Of a stretch of DNA of 64,000 bases, positions 22,840-34,204 are shown piece by piece. The DNA comes from Hyperoodon ampullatus (taxonomy: Eukaryota; Chordata; Mammalia; Artiodactyla; Ziphiidae): NCBI GenBank assembly GCA_949752795.1, contig OX457058.1, positions 158,785,353 through 158,849,352 on the forward strand, read 5' to 3'. The translations under genes were made by a program, and so were the position numbers. The notes under the pieces were generated by a model. The model saw only the letters and a list, made by a program, of their open reading frames with translations, ran no database searches and was not told where the DNA came from. Each line of letters begins with the position of its first letter. Positions within the stretch are counted from its first letter, which is position 1.

Positions 22840-23320
22840 TCTTCTTCCAGGTCCTTACATGCTGGCTCTTTCTCATCATTTAGGTTTCAGCTAAAATGTC
22901 ACCCATTAGAGAGGGTTTCCATAACCATCCAATCTAAAGTAACCCAGTCCCCTAAAAAAGAGTGGATATATGTACACATATGACTGGTTCATTTTACTGT
23001 ACAGCAAGAAACTAACACAACATTGTAAAGCAACTGTACTCCAATAAAAATTCATTAAAAAAATAAAGTAACCCTATCCCTTTACCTCCAATTTTTTTCA
23101 CTCAGTTTTGTTTATTTTATAGAAATTCTCTGCGATTATCTGATTTGTTGGCTTAGATGTTTATTTTCTGGTGCTCCCCATCAGGATGTAAATGCCATGA
23201 GGACAGAGATCATATCTGGTTTTGGTCGTCGCTGTATTCTCAATGTGGTTGAGAATGAGCTGTATTCTCAACAATGACAGCAACGGGAAGCATGTTCAGT
23301 AAATATTTGGGGGAATGAGC
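22840..23320 (+). mobile_element. L2 LINE 3' end split by an L1 stub
   Basis: The left part carries 'cttctcatcatttaggtttcagct', 'aaatgtcaccc' and 'gagagggtttcc'. After the inserted L1 stub (22,952-23,064) the element resumes with 'catcaggatgtaaatgccatgaggacagagat' and ends at 'cagtaaatatttg'. Inside the second part, 'gagctgtattctcaa' repeats an earlier 'gctgtattctcaa', a short local duplication (23,231-23,273). Confidence 0.72.
22952..23064 (+). mobile_element. 113-bp L1 3'-end stub inside L2
   Basis: Extreme 3' end of an L1 ('ctgtacagcaagaaactaacacaacattgtaaagc', then 'ccaataaaaattcatt') with a short A-rich tail. A 16-bp TSD with two mismatches is taken from the L2: AAAGTAACCCAGTCCC (22,936-22,951) and AAAGTAACCCTATCCC (23,065-23,080). 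Confidence 0.88.
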
Positions 23321-23825
23321 AGTGGTAGGGAGGTACAAGGCAGAGATTTCAAACAGAAGGGTTTCGTAGTGGTGGGTCTGCATTTTGCTGCTGCTGCTGC
23401 TGTAATTAACAGCCCACTGCCCTACACGGATGCCATCATGGGCTCCTGAGTCTAATGCAAGAGGCTAAGGTCATGGGAGATTCACAAGGTGGTTTCTGAC
23501 TTTGTACCCCTCAACCTGGCTTTAGAAAACTGTATTTAAATATTCTTTTAAGATCATCTCCATGTGAGTTTTAAATGTCTGAGTCCTTGTTCCTGGACCC
23601 GAAGCAAATTCCTGGTAGGGAAATGATCTAGACACCAAATGGTGGCCCTTGATAAAGTTTCATGGAAATACATCTTTTATTACCCTGTTTCCTATGGCTT
23701 CCCAGTGGGAGGTGGGGAAATTTATAGGAATAAGGTAGGTAGGCATTTGGGTTTTTGTGAGGCTGAATATTTAGCTTTAGGCATATGGACTTGTAGAATT
23801 AAGTGCTAATGTTTACAAGTAATAC
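23321..23825. other. Unassigned background sequence
   Basis: Contains a small (CTG)5-type run at about 23,387-23,402. Nothing else recognised. Confidence 0.45.
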
Positions 23826-24313
23826 AGTTCGCCCTCCGTGTACATGCGTTCTGTATCTGTGGATTCAACCAATCATGGAGTAAAAAAAAAAAAAAAAACT
23901 TCCAGAAAGTTTTAAAAAGCAAAACTTGAATTTGCCATGTTCTGGGGACCGCTTACATAGCATTTACATTGTGTTTACAACTCTTTACGTTGCATTTACA
24001 TTGTATTACGTATTACAAGTAATCTAGAGATGATTTAAAGCAGTTGACATGAACAACACAGTTTTAAAGTGTGCGGGTCCAATTATACATGGATTTCTTT
24101 CATTAACACTACAGTACTACACCATCTGAGGCTGGTTGAATCTGTGAATGTGGGATCACGTCTGCTGAAGGACAACTGTATATGGGAGTATGCGTGAGGG
24201 TTATTTGCAAATACTATGCCATTTTTTATAAGGGATTTGAGCATCTACGGATATCGGTATCAGAAGGGGTCCTGGAGCCAATCCCCTGCAGACACTGAGC
24301 GACAACTGTGTTT
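23826..24313. mobile_element. Tigger/MER2-like DNA transposon, non-autonomous
   Basis: The left end reads 'cagttcgccctccgtgt', then 'tctgtggattcaaccaatcatgg'. The right end reads 'ggatttgagcatctacggatatcggtatcagaagg' through 'gcgacaactgtg'. These ends are roughly inverted and match my memory of MER2-type Tigger derivatives. The middle contains a poly-A (23,882-23,899) and the 'ttgcatttacattgtatta' repeats. Confidence 0.6.
24041..24180. mobile_element. Second Tigger-like element nested in the first
   Basis: Begins 'cagttgacatgaacaacacag', continues with 'gtgcgggtccaattatacatggatttctt' and ends 'gaaggacaactgta'. The CAGTTG and CAACTG ends are inverted, as in pogo/Tigger elements. The outer element resumes directly after it. 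Confidence 0.55.
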
Positions 24314-25093
24314 CTCCCTCAAGAATCCGAGTCAGGCTTAGAATGAAGGCTTTTAGAAGTCCTAGCCATGTTTTAAAAAACATGTGATCTTGATCAAAAG
24401 CAGAGATTGAGAAAAATAAAGAAGGCTCAGTGGGAATTTATTCCTTCTGTTGGAAAAACAATTCAGAGGGCAAGAAGCACACATCAAAGCTCCCAGTACA
24501 CTGAGGGGGACCAGTCACACCATTTTCCTATGAAAAGGACAAGTTTTTGTTTTAGTTCCACTAAGGCTTGCCAGCTCTGTTATACAAAAATATCTGCAAG
24601 GCATCCACTTAGCTTCCAATCAAGTGGTTAACTAAGACTTTATAGTTGCTCCATTGGTGCTTCTGGGGCTTCTCAACACTCTCTCAGAATTTTAATTTGC
24701 ATCCAGATATATTTATGTTTTCTCTTAATTGTCTCTCTCAGTCTCAATCAAAAAGGAGCCTGAAGTCTTAATGCTACTTAAGTTTTATCTTTATATGATT
24801 ACATTTAAATGTAATTTCAGGTTTTATTATGGCACGGGAGAAACAGATATGGCTAAAGGACTTAATTTGATTCATTGCAATTCATCTTTAGGCCTTGGCA
24901 GTGTCAGAAGCTCAAAAAATTTGTTCTAACCTCTTAGTCCTTCAGACACTTATAAGCCTACCTTGGCTACATAAATTGAAGCTCAGAAATAGAACTTTGT
25001 TTATTCACACATAAGAAAAGTCTTTTAGATGAGTCATATAAGTACATTTAAGAGGACCGTTGTTTTGCTTACTAAGATGAACTCAAATAGATA
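24314..25093. other. Unassigned background sequence
   Basis: No recognised repeat. The 66- and 74-codon frames are short and lack family features. Confidence 0.45.
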
Positions 25094-25109
25094 TCATAGT
25101 ATTTGAATT

Positions 25110-25184
25110 TTATTTTATTTTAATATAGCAGGTTCTTATTAGTTATCTATTTTATACATATTAGTGTATATTTGTCAATCCCAG
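25110..25184 (-). mobile_element. 75-bp L1 stub with perfect 16-bp TSD
   Basis: T-rich start, then 'ggttcttattagttatctattttatacatatta', an internal 3' UTR segment of the older cetartiodactyl L1 in reverse. TSD TCATAGTATTTGAATT is identical at 25,094-25,109 and 25,185-25,200. Confidence 0.9.
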
Positions 25185-25200
25185 TCATAGTATTTGAATT

Positions 25201-28110
25201 ATTATTAGCTTCCCATCAGAATATTTGGATGCAGGCTGGAGGTGCTGAGCATTTAAGTGATTGAGACGTAATTTCCATTAGCAGTTGCTGTCAGTGATGG
25301 GATCTTTAATGATGTCATGGTACTGCCTTGTGTCTGCACACTCTATATTTGGTACACTCTTCTCTTTCTTTTGGAAGCAGACCTCAACCATTAGATGATA
25401 GGCATCAATACATGAGCCAAAGTGAGCCAATAATAGCGCTCAACCTTCTTTAGGCTGGACATGAGCATTGTCTGGCTGATACTAGCCCTTCCATGGGATC
25501 TTTCAGACTCAAGCTGAAAGAGAAAAACGCTTTTGTCTTTGAGTCAAGCACCTGTTAGAATGTGAGTCCCTTGATCCAGGCAGCCGCATTTACCACAGTC
25601 AGGAGGAAGTCTATTTACATGAAGAGAAAATAAAGCCTTATTCAGGAAGAAGCAGAGACAAGAGATCCAGAAACACTTAAGTGCCTGGTCTGCTCATCCC
25701 AGCCACACCCTTGCCTGTGCAGGGCACATGAGCAAAATACTGTTTGTTTGTTTACTTTGTTTAAGGCAGTTTGAGTGAGGACTTCTGACAAATAACCAAG
25801 AAGTCCTTCATTCACATAGACCCTAATTCACACCAAAGGGACAAAGGTGGTCATATCCTTCCCATGAAGTCAGCATGGAGGAAAACATGTTGATTAGGAT
25901 AGAGGAAGTGAAACACTGACCCAGTTGGAAGCATAGATACAAAACTGTAGCCACCTTACAAAATAATAAAGGCCTAGAGATGAGAATGTAACATCTCCCC
26001 AGAGATGATAAGGACGCTCAGAATAGGGTTGGTAAAAACTGGGGACCACTTACTGAGATACATGGGCTAAGTAAGGTTCCTACCAGTCCCACTGAGAAGA
26101 GGAGCTGAGCATTTACACAGCCCACTGTATATTAGGGCGTTTGTATAACTGTCTGTAAAAAGATTCTTAATACCCAAATGACTCATATGTAGAAAAGCCT
26201 TTTTGTTATCTCTTTGGTGTTTATTTAATGTCTAAGTTATTGCTATTATGAATTAACAGTGATTTTTAAAGCAATAAATAATAGACATTCTAAATATTCA
26301 CATACTATTAGATCATGATAAATAAAAACTTATGGGTTTAACAAAATAAATTTCCCCAAATACTTAGACATTGACTGCAAACTTAAACTTGTTTCTTGAA
26401 GCTCTCCTATGATTTAATTAAAAGCACAGATCTCCAGGAGATTTTTAAAGTGCTTAAACATACTAAGATGCAGAGATAACACACACAGAATATCTCAGTT
26501 GTTACCAAGTTATTATACTTACAATAAAACTTAGTACCATAATGCAAATAGCATAAATTGAAATGTAGTTTTTCATGTCTCTATTCTCATTCTCATATTT
26601 ATTATTTTTCCTGCTCCTAATCTTATTTTTAATTTCTATTCTAATTATTTTTTTCTACTCTTATTTTTACCCTTATTTTGATTCTTTCCCAGGGTTACCT
26701 TTCTAAACTTACAGTAGACGTGCAGTATACTCTATTTTCATCCTATGCTTGTGATAATCTTACCAGATTCAACTGAAAAATAATACCTTCCTGACTAGCC
26801 AAGATGACTTGTCTGAGCTGTTGACCAGTTGGTTGTACAGACCAGAATTATGCCTGAGTGTTGGAAAAAGGTGAAGCTGCTGCTTTTGAATCATTGACAG
26901 AGCTGGAAAATATATTTCTTGCTTATTGATTCCTCCAATTTAACAATTTATATTTCTGTCTCTTCTTTTAGTGTGGTTTTCATTTTTCACTAAGACTTTC
27001 TATTGTACTGAAAATTTATTCTTAGTTTAATGTATAATAAAAAATACCTACTTCTTGTTTCAAAGGGTAATAAATCTAGTCATTCTCCAAAATCTTCTGC
27101 CATCTTCATAAATCCCAAGTTACATTGTGATAGAAGGATTCTCTTACTGTGCTGGGTTGGGCTTCCCTCACTTTTGGAGCAAAGCCTGAGTTAAGCAGTC
27201 TCCCTTGTCTGTCTTGACGAGACTTATTTCTGTCCAAATGTGAGGCACATTTTCCTTGCACTTGGAGCTCCATTGACTTTCTGCAGACAGATACAGTTTT
27301 CTGCTTTGGGGCCTGAAATAAAGCCATCGCCTCATTTCCTGGATGTAGCTCAATCAGCACTCCCTGTTTTTGTAAGAACTTTGGAATACCTCCATAGGGA
27401 AGTTACCATGGAAATGAAAAGTGCAATTGGCTGGTTATTAGCTTTTATTGCCCTTTGGAATGTCTAACTAGAATGTTTTGAGAAGGGACTAAAGAGGAGT
27501 CAGAATGTTTGTCTCTTCATAAAGTCTGGGAGGAGAAGTTCTTGCCCCTTTGGGAGTGACAGTAGAGTCTGGAACTCCTCAGAAAGATGTTCTGCCAGGC
27601 CATCCACTCAATTGCTGCAACCATTTGCTTCTAACAACTTCTTACACCGATCGACCCAGTTTTCTGTCTCAAGAGTTTTAAAGCGCCATGTTCCTGCCTA
27701 TTCTGACAGTCAGTCCACAGCTTGCCCTAAATGTTTTCATTTTATGTCTGGCAGTTAATAGGAGCATGGTTTGTTACATGCAAAACACATTTGGACTAAT
27801 AAAAAATGAATAAGACCACCTGGTGGTCCTTCCCTTTAATCTAGACCTTGGGCTCATTTCTGCCTCATTTATTCAAGGTTGGGACTGAATTCCATTTGCC
27901 AAGTATAACAAGTGCAATCATTTCTGTTTAATTTGTTTTCCTTTTTTTTTTTTTTGAGCCTGCACATTTTCTGACTTTAGCCTGGGTGAATACAAATTTA
28001 AGCAATGCAAAACCGGACTGTGCAACTTTAAGAAAACTTCAAGTTCATTCAGCTCTACCATTAGGGGGCAGCAGTACTCCATTTATTTTTAAGGCAATAA
28101 ATGGAGTAAA
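25201..28110. other. Largest transposon-poor stretch
   Basis: About 2.9 kb with no clear transposon. There is a (GTTT)n-like run at 25,743-25,761 and a poly-T at 27,943-27,956. Frames of 60-84 codons near 27,106-27,467 overlap on both strands and have no recognisable protein. I see no splice-flanked exon that I could defend. Confidence 0.4.
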
Positions 28111-28123
28111 GATAATGGCGATG

Positions 28124-28167
28124 ACAGTGATGATCATGATGATCATGATGATCATGATGATGATGAG
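28124..28167. repeat. GAT/GATCAT microsatellite
   Basis: Repeats of 'gatgatcat' end in plain 'gatgatgatg'. The ATGATCAT unit is self-complementary, so the tract can form short hairpins. Confidence 0.8.
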
Positions 28168-28189
28168 TGAGGCATATAACCTTGGATTT

Positions 28190-28400
28190 ACATACTACCT
28201 TTATTCCAGTGTAATTTTATTGCTGTTTTCCCATTGATCCTCACAATATACATGGGAGGTGGGGAAGGGAAAGTCTTATTTCCATGTTGTAAGGTGAGAT
28301 TAATTAAACTCAAACTTGTTGAGAGATTTGCCCAGTTAGCCTAGCAAGTTATTGTCAGAGCCAGTCCTGGAATTTAAATGTTGGGATCCAAATCCAGGCT
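28190..28400 (-). mobile_element. MIR-like SINE
   Basis: Reverse MIR blocks: 'gatcctcacaatatac', 'gagatttgcccagttagcctagcaagttattgtcagagcc', 'ggatccaaatccaggctt'. Confidence 0.55.
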
Positions 28401-29829
28401 TCTGTTCACCTGCTCCCCTTTCCACAAAGCATTAATTCTCTTTAAGTATGAATTTATGAATCCTCATTAAATATGAACTTAAATTTCCCAAAGAATTATA
28501 TTTCATGCACAGATAAAGGAAAGAAGTAGAAGGCAAGAATGTGTAGAGTTGAAATAGAGATCTGCTTTGCCTAAAAAAATGGGAGAAAAATGTTGTCTGA
28601 GGGTGACAACATCTGTGAGTTTTTGAGGCCAGATCCCTGGTTTAGTGAATAACAGCCATTTGTAGTTTCAGCATCTGTTTCTTCTGTGTCATTTACAACA
28701 TGTAGGAGCTCCTGCATGATTCTCAGAGCACCTGAAATAATATTTGGTGGCCTACTGCAGGGGCTGGGGGTTGCAGGAGTGAATAATGCTTATACTGGTC
28801 AATGGCTTCACACAATAGAAGGAGAAAGGCAGTGCATATAAAGGGGCAGTGAGACCACCCCAAGGACAAGAACCACACTTCTCCCAGATTTATTTTGCAG
28901 TCAGTAATCATCAAAAGCACAGAAAAGCTCTGAGCATGGGAGGTCTGTGGGTGGGATGAACTCTGAACCATACTTGGGTATCAGGTGCCTGGGCTTAAGG
29001 GAATTGGGAATAGAAAAAGTTATCTTTAGTTTCTGTTTTCATTCTTTACTTTGCTTTTGAAGCAAAACGAGAGTCTTGAGTCAAACCAAGAATTTTCTTC
29101 CTCTCTTGAGGAAAAATCCAGTTCATGGTCTGTGTCACAGTCAGGTAAGAGTAATTGCAGTGTAGCCAGGGGAAGAATCTTTCCCAAGTTTATTGAGAGG
29201 TTGCTACAGCATACAGACAAGTGCGAATGAAACAGTTAAACTACTGTTGGGTTGGGTTAGGGCCTCTGCTTGGGCAACACGCAAAGGGCACAGAAGACAT
29301 GATTTCTCACCAGTGAGGGAGATATTAACTACATAGATTTTTCACATACTTTTACCCTTTTTTGGTTGCATAGTGGCTCTATGCAAAGTCTGGCTTGTGA
29401 ACAATCACATACAGTAATTGTATTCTCTGCAAAACGTCTGTGAACTCTGAAGGCTCCTATGTAGATGGGAACACAGAAGATCAGAGAACAGTGGATAACC
29501 TGGAGGTTAGAAAAGGATTTGTATCAGAACCAGGGCAGAGACATTGCTTGTATTTTCTTAGATTTGGAAGGAAAGAACTGTCTTTTCCCAGGACATATGG
29601 GGAGCAAGACTTGGGGTCTAAAGGCAGATGGTCATGGTGTTGCTTCATTGCTGTCTTTGAAAGGAATTCTCTCGGTAAGAATATTCCAGCACCAGATATA
29701 AATATTTGTGGGATTTTTATTGTTTTATTTCACCCGTGCTTCTGCTTCTTTCCTGTAGTGTGGATCACTGAGCCCAGAGGAAGAAGAGAACGGTTTGATA
29801 GTGGCACACGTGTGCCACATGTTTTGCAT
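28401..29829. other. Unassigned background sequence
   Basis: No family recognised. The 181-codon frame at 29,440-29,985 ends inside the following SINE and is not a credible gene. Confidence 0.4.
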
Positions 29830-30320
29830 CTATTATTTCATTTGCTTATGTTATTCATTGACTATTCATTGAGAACTACTATGTATCTGGCACTGTGCTA
29901 CACCAACAAGTCTTTTTTTTTTAATATATTTTTTTTGTTTTTTGGCTGCGTTGGGTCTTTGTTGCTGCGCGTGGGCTTTCTCTAGTTACGGCGAGCAGGG
30001 GCTACTCTTCGTTGTGGTGCACGGGCTTCTCATTGCAGTGGCTTCTCTTGTTGCGGAGCACGGGCTCTAGGTGTGCGGGCTTCAGTAGGTGCAACATGCA
30101 GGCTCAGTAGTTGTGGCATGCGGGCTCTAGAGCACAGGCTCAGTAGTTGTGGCACATGGGCTTAGTTGCTCCATGGCATGTGGGATCTTCCCGGACCAGG
30201 GGATGAACCCGTGTCCCCCGCACTGGCAGGTGGATTCTTAACCACTGCAGCACCAGGGAAGTCCCACAAGTCTCTTGATATAAAGCCCATAGTCCATGCA
30301 TTTGTGAGTGAAATAGGGGA
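29830..30320 (-). mobile_element. L2 fragment split by a SINE
   Basis: Left part (to 29,905) reads 'tattcattgagaactactatgtatctggcactgtgctac'. It resumes after the SINE at about 30,266. The match is short, so the call is tentative. Confidence 0.5.
29914..30265 (-). mobile_element. Long-class CHR SINE
   Basis: Complete reverse long-class copy, from 'tttttggctgcgttgggtctttg' to the tRNA-like head ending 'gcaccagggaagtccc'. TSD ACAAGTCT at 29,906-29,913 and 30,266-30,273. It lies in an L2 fragment. Confidence 0.93.
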
Positions 30321-30419
30321 AATGGATATAAATTAAACCAAGATATACATGCTAAGATTCTGGTTCCAGTTCCTGTGTGTGTGTGTTTATGTGTCTTTTG
30401 TGGTTTCCCACACCACCAA

Positions 30420-31182
30420 GCAATTCTCTGATGCCAACTGGGTGTCCTATAATTCAACTCAATTCTCACACTCTCTACCCAGAGATAACATCAGATTCCA
30501 CAGGTTAAGGGCTCAGTCCCACAAGACTGCCCACTTCAGGTGCCAATCACAAGTCCAAGTTGTTACCTGTGCTTCTGATGGAATGGCTATAAACCAGATG
30601 TTCCCACGGCTCCCTCCTTAGGTTCAGTTAATTTGCTAGAGCAGCACACAAGACTCAGAGAAACACTTTACCCACTAGATTTTTCCAGTTTATTATAAAA
30701 GGATATAACTTAGGAACAGCCAGATGGAAGAGGTGCTTAGGGCAAGGTAAGGGGAAGGGCACAGAGCATCCATGCCCTCTCCCAGATCATCATTCTCCCT
30801 GAATCTCCACGTGTTCACCAACCTGGAAGCGCTCTGAAATAACCCTGACCTTTTGGGTTTTTATGGAGGGTTCATTACAAAGGCATGATTGATTAAATCA
30901 CTGGCAGTTGGTGATTGATTCAATATCTCCAGCCTCCCACCCTTTCCTGGAGGTTGGGGGAGGGGGAGGGGACTAAAAGTTTCAACCTTGTAATTACCTG
31001 GTTGTCTCCACAAGCAACTAGCCCTCTTCCTTAGGTGCTTTCCCAAAGTCATCTCATTAACGTAACAAAAGACACCTTTATCACTCTCAACACTTAGGCA
31101 GTTCCAAGGGTTTTAGGAGCTCTGTGCCAGAAATGGGAAGGAAGACCAAATATATGTCCTCATTATAAGTTGCAATATCACA
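30420..31182 (-). mobile_element. Ancient LTR-type element, family not assigned
   Basis: About 760 bp that I recognise as a mammal-wide LTR in reverse: 'ctgatgccaactgggtgtcc', 'aaaccagatgttccc', 'aatttgctagagcagc', 'ggcatgattgattaaatca', 'gacacctttatcac', 'ccaagggttttaggagctctgtgcc', and an end 'atatcaca' (LTR start TG on the minus strand). No coding internal region is attached, so it is a solo LTR. The exact family name needs a library search. Confidence 0.55.
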
Positions 31183-31700
31183 CACGTATATAGGTATACA
31201 TATCTACATAGTGACAAGGGAAGTTTTGTGGCTTCATGCAGCTGGATGGAAGGCAGAAGAAGAATGAAATGAGTGGTAGGAAGCAACATATTGAAGATCA
31301 TGAGTTTAGTGTAGGATATACTGAACATGAGGAGCCTTTTCTTGAGACACCAGGTGAAGGGATAAGTAAGTCTGGGCTTAGGGGAGAAGTCTGGACTGGG
31401 CTGTAACTTCCGGTTTTCATTGGCGTATGGTGTTTAAAGTCATGAAAAAGGACAAAATCATTTTGGCATAGTAAAGAAGAAAAAGTACCATATTAGATTG
31501 CAGCCTTTTTGAAGCTGCTGGGAAGACAAGTAAAATGAGGGCTGATAACACCCACTGGATTTAATGATAGAAAAGGCTGGCCTCTTTGGAGGGTGTTCTG
31601 TCAGGGAGAGCAAATGACACACCCCTAGTCCCCCCACCTATATGTGTATAAATAGGCCATGCCCATTTACAAGTCTTGCTTTCCTGATCATTTAAAATTT
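31183..31700. other. Unassigned background sequence
   Basis: Nothing recognised. Confidence 0.45.
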
Positions 31701-31713
31701 TATCTTTCTTTTT

Positions 31714-32008
31714 TTTTTTTTAATGAATTTATTTATTTATTTTTGGCTGTGTTGGGTCTTCGTTTCTGTGCGAGGGCTTTCTCTAGTTGCGGTGAGCGGG
31801 GGCCACTTTTCATCGCGGTGCGTGGGCCTCTCAGTGTCGCGGCCTTCTCTTGTTGCGGAGCACAGGCTCCAGACGTGCAGGCTCAGTAGTTGTGGCTCAC
31901 GGGCTTAGTTGATCCTGCGGCACGTGGGATTTTCCCAGACCAGGGCTCGAACTGATGTCCCCTGCATTGGCAGGCAGATTCTCAACCACTGCGCCACCAG
32001 GGAAGCCC
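31714..32008 (-). mobile_element. CHR SINE, intermediate length
   Basis: About 295 bp. The left part has long-class wording ('ttggctgtgttgggtcttcg', 'tctagttgcggtgagcggggg'), but the central repeats are shorter, with 'ctctcagtgtcgcggcc' as in the short class. TSD TATCTTTCTTTTT at 31,701-31,713 and 32,009-32,021. It appears intermediate between the two length classes. Confidence 0.9.
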
Positions 32009-32021
32009 TATCTTTCTTTTT

Positions 32022-33199
32022 ATTTGTTCATCTCCTCATTAGGCTCAGAGGAGAGAAATCACTGCCTGTTATCCTTCAAATTCCTCTTTGAAGACATGTA
32101 TCTGGGAAAATCCATCAAGTGACTGATCAATAAAAGGATGAAAGTAAGAAGAAGCAGCTATTACATGTCTCTCAGACCCACTGCCTGGTTCGCATTGTGT
32201 TCTTTCCTACCAGGCAGGCCCTGAAATGAGGCTGCTTTTTGCGTGGCTGGTTAATCAATATCCAACTCAAACTGCACATATTCTGGTCCATTGTCCTGTG
32301 AAATGCATTTGTACCTGTAAGATTGTGTGTCCTGATTTTTTTTTTTTTTTTTGTATAACATGGTTTCCATTAGAAGAGAGGAAGCGGTTTCCTTCCAGAG
32401 AGGCAAGGTTGATGGTCCCGATGCTCTGTCACACTTGGTGCCAGTGATTTGAGTCACATCTTGTCTCATCCTTGTTCTTTCCCTCTAGCATTCACTGAAA
32501 CATTAAACTCATCTATAATAGAAGCACTGCATTGGCAAGGGTTTGCATCCTCTGCAATGGAAAACAGATGACTGTACTTTTGATTGCTGTAATCTCCATT
32601 GACTTTGGGACGTCTAAACTTCTAGAAACATGTCCCTATATTAAGATTTAGAATAGAGAAAGAATGCAGTATTAGTTTGCATAATATTCTTCCTAGAAGC
32701 TGCATCACAAAATTCTTCAGCTGTAAGCAGAGACCCGATGGAGACTGCATTACAGAAGGCAGCTTGATTGGGGCATCTATAAAGGTGGAAGCTGAAGAGA
32801 ACAATTGAAGGGCCTCAGCCAGGGAGAAAGATGTGTTTGCTGAGACTTTTTTTAATCCTTTGGGAAAAAGAGCTAGTGACAGCCAGCAGCCCCTATGTGA
32901 GGGGAGAGCGATAGAGGGAAGTTCTGATGGCTGTGTAGACCTCAGGGTAGCTGGTAGATATAGTGAAGGGGACGGGACTCTGATCCTGAGCTCAAAAGCA
33001 TCCTGGCTCGGGGCTTAGGTCTTCCCAATGACTTCACTACAGGGACCCAGAAATGCATTTCAGGAATATCCAGAGGGTATTTGGAGGAACATCTTGTGTA
33101 CAAGCCTAGGAAGGCCTATGGCAGCCTTGAACAAGAACCGTGAGGGGAATAATTCCATACAGAGTGATGCTTGGGTTAAATTTTGGGACAATGGGGAAC
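32022..33199. other. Unassigned background sequence
   Basis: Poly-T at 32,337-32,354. No recognised repeat or coding frame. Confidence 0.45.
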
Positions 33200-33350
33200 A
33201 ATTATCACTTTTTGAGACCCACTTTGTGCCAGGCAATGAACTAAGGTGTTTTACCTACATTATCTCATTTAATCCTCAGAACAAATGTACACGGTAGCTG
33301 TTTAGTCTTCTTCTATAGGTAAGAAAACTGAAGGTCAGAGAGAGTCACTC
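33200..33350 (-). mobile_element. MIR SINE
   Basis: Reverse MIR blocks 'ctttgtgccaggcaatgaacta', 'attatctcatttaatcctcagaac', 'ggtaagaaaactgaaggtcagagag'. Confidence 0.65.
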
Positions 33351-33369
33351 CTTCAACAAACAGTACTTA

Positions 33370-33625
33370 TAATAATAGCAAACATTTATTGGGTATATGC
33401 TATGTGTCAGACACTGTTCTAAGTGCTTAGCTGAATTATTTCATCTCCATCTTCATAACAACCCTATGAAATAATTACCATTTATGTAACCACTTTAAGA
33501 TGGAGAAGCCAGCAGAAAAAGTTTAAGTAACCTCGCCTCAGGCCACATAGTTAGTCAATGTCAGAGCCAGGGTTCAAATCCAGACAGTCTGACTTGAACT
33601 CTGAGACCTTCACTATGACATAACT
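33370..33625 (-). mobile_element. MIR SINE, nearly full length
   Basis: Excellent reverse match: 'aataatagcaaacatttattggg', 'cagacactgttctaagtgctta', 'cataacaaccctatgaaataa', 'ggccacatagttagtcaatgtcagagccagg' and 'ttcaaatccagacagtctgac'. Confidence 0.88.
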
Positions 33626-33629
33626 TAAG

Positions 33630-33795
33630 TGTCAGTCATGCTCCCAGAACCATGCTGAGCACTGGGGCAGAGGACAAACAAGGCAGACATTATCCTGACC
33701 TTCATGGAATGTACTCCTTAGTGCTAGAGAGGTTAAGTGAATTGTCTAAGGTCATATAGCTATTCTGGGTTGGAGGTTTGGACTGAAGTCTTTCA
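33630..33795 (-). mobile_element. L2/MIR-like fragment
   Basis: 'aaccatgctgagcactggggcag' and 'gaccttcatggaatgtactcc' read as a reverse L2 3' end. They are followed by MIR-like 'gaggttaagtgaattgtctaaggtcatatagc'. Confidence 0.45.
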
Positions 33796-34203
33796 AAAAA
33801 GTCACATGTTACAGGGCATCTAGGCACCTGCCAAATACCCCTGCACATCTGTTCAGGACGCTAAGCCCTTGGAGTACCCTATAGCCTTCCTTACTCTCCT
33901 AGTCTGTGTTCTGCCATTTTATCCTGTTTCCTTATCTTCCCTCTTCTTGTCTCTGATTTTATGCCATCTTCCCTAACCTAATGCAGCAAGTCTAAAACCT
34001 CAAGAGAGCTGCGTAGAGCTTCTCAGAATGAAGAGATGGAAACTGTCATTGCACTTTCTTTTAAAAGTAATCTGAGGCAATCTGGAGCATACAAACTTCT
34101 CTCACTGTCCAGCCCTGAAATTATGACTTTAGGTATGTAAGGGGGGTAACCTCAGTCTGAATGAAGTAGCCCATTATGTTAAGGATTAGTTCCTCTCAAC
34201 ATT
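33796..34203. other. Unassigned background sequence
   Basis: Nothing recognised. Confidence 0.45.
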
Positions 34204-34204
34204 A

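Noticed and set aside
29440..29985. 181-codon plus-strand frame
   Set aside because: It runs into the SINE at 29,914 and shows no protein-like features.
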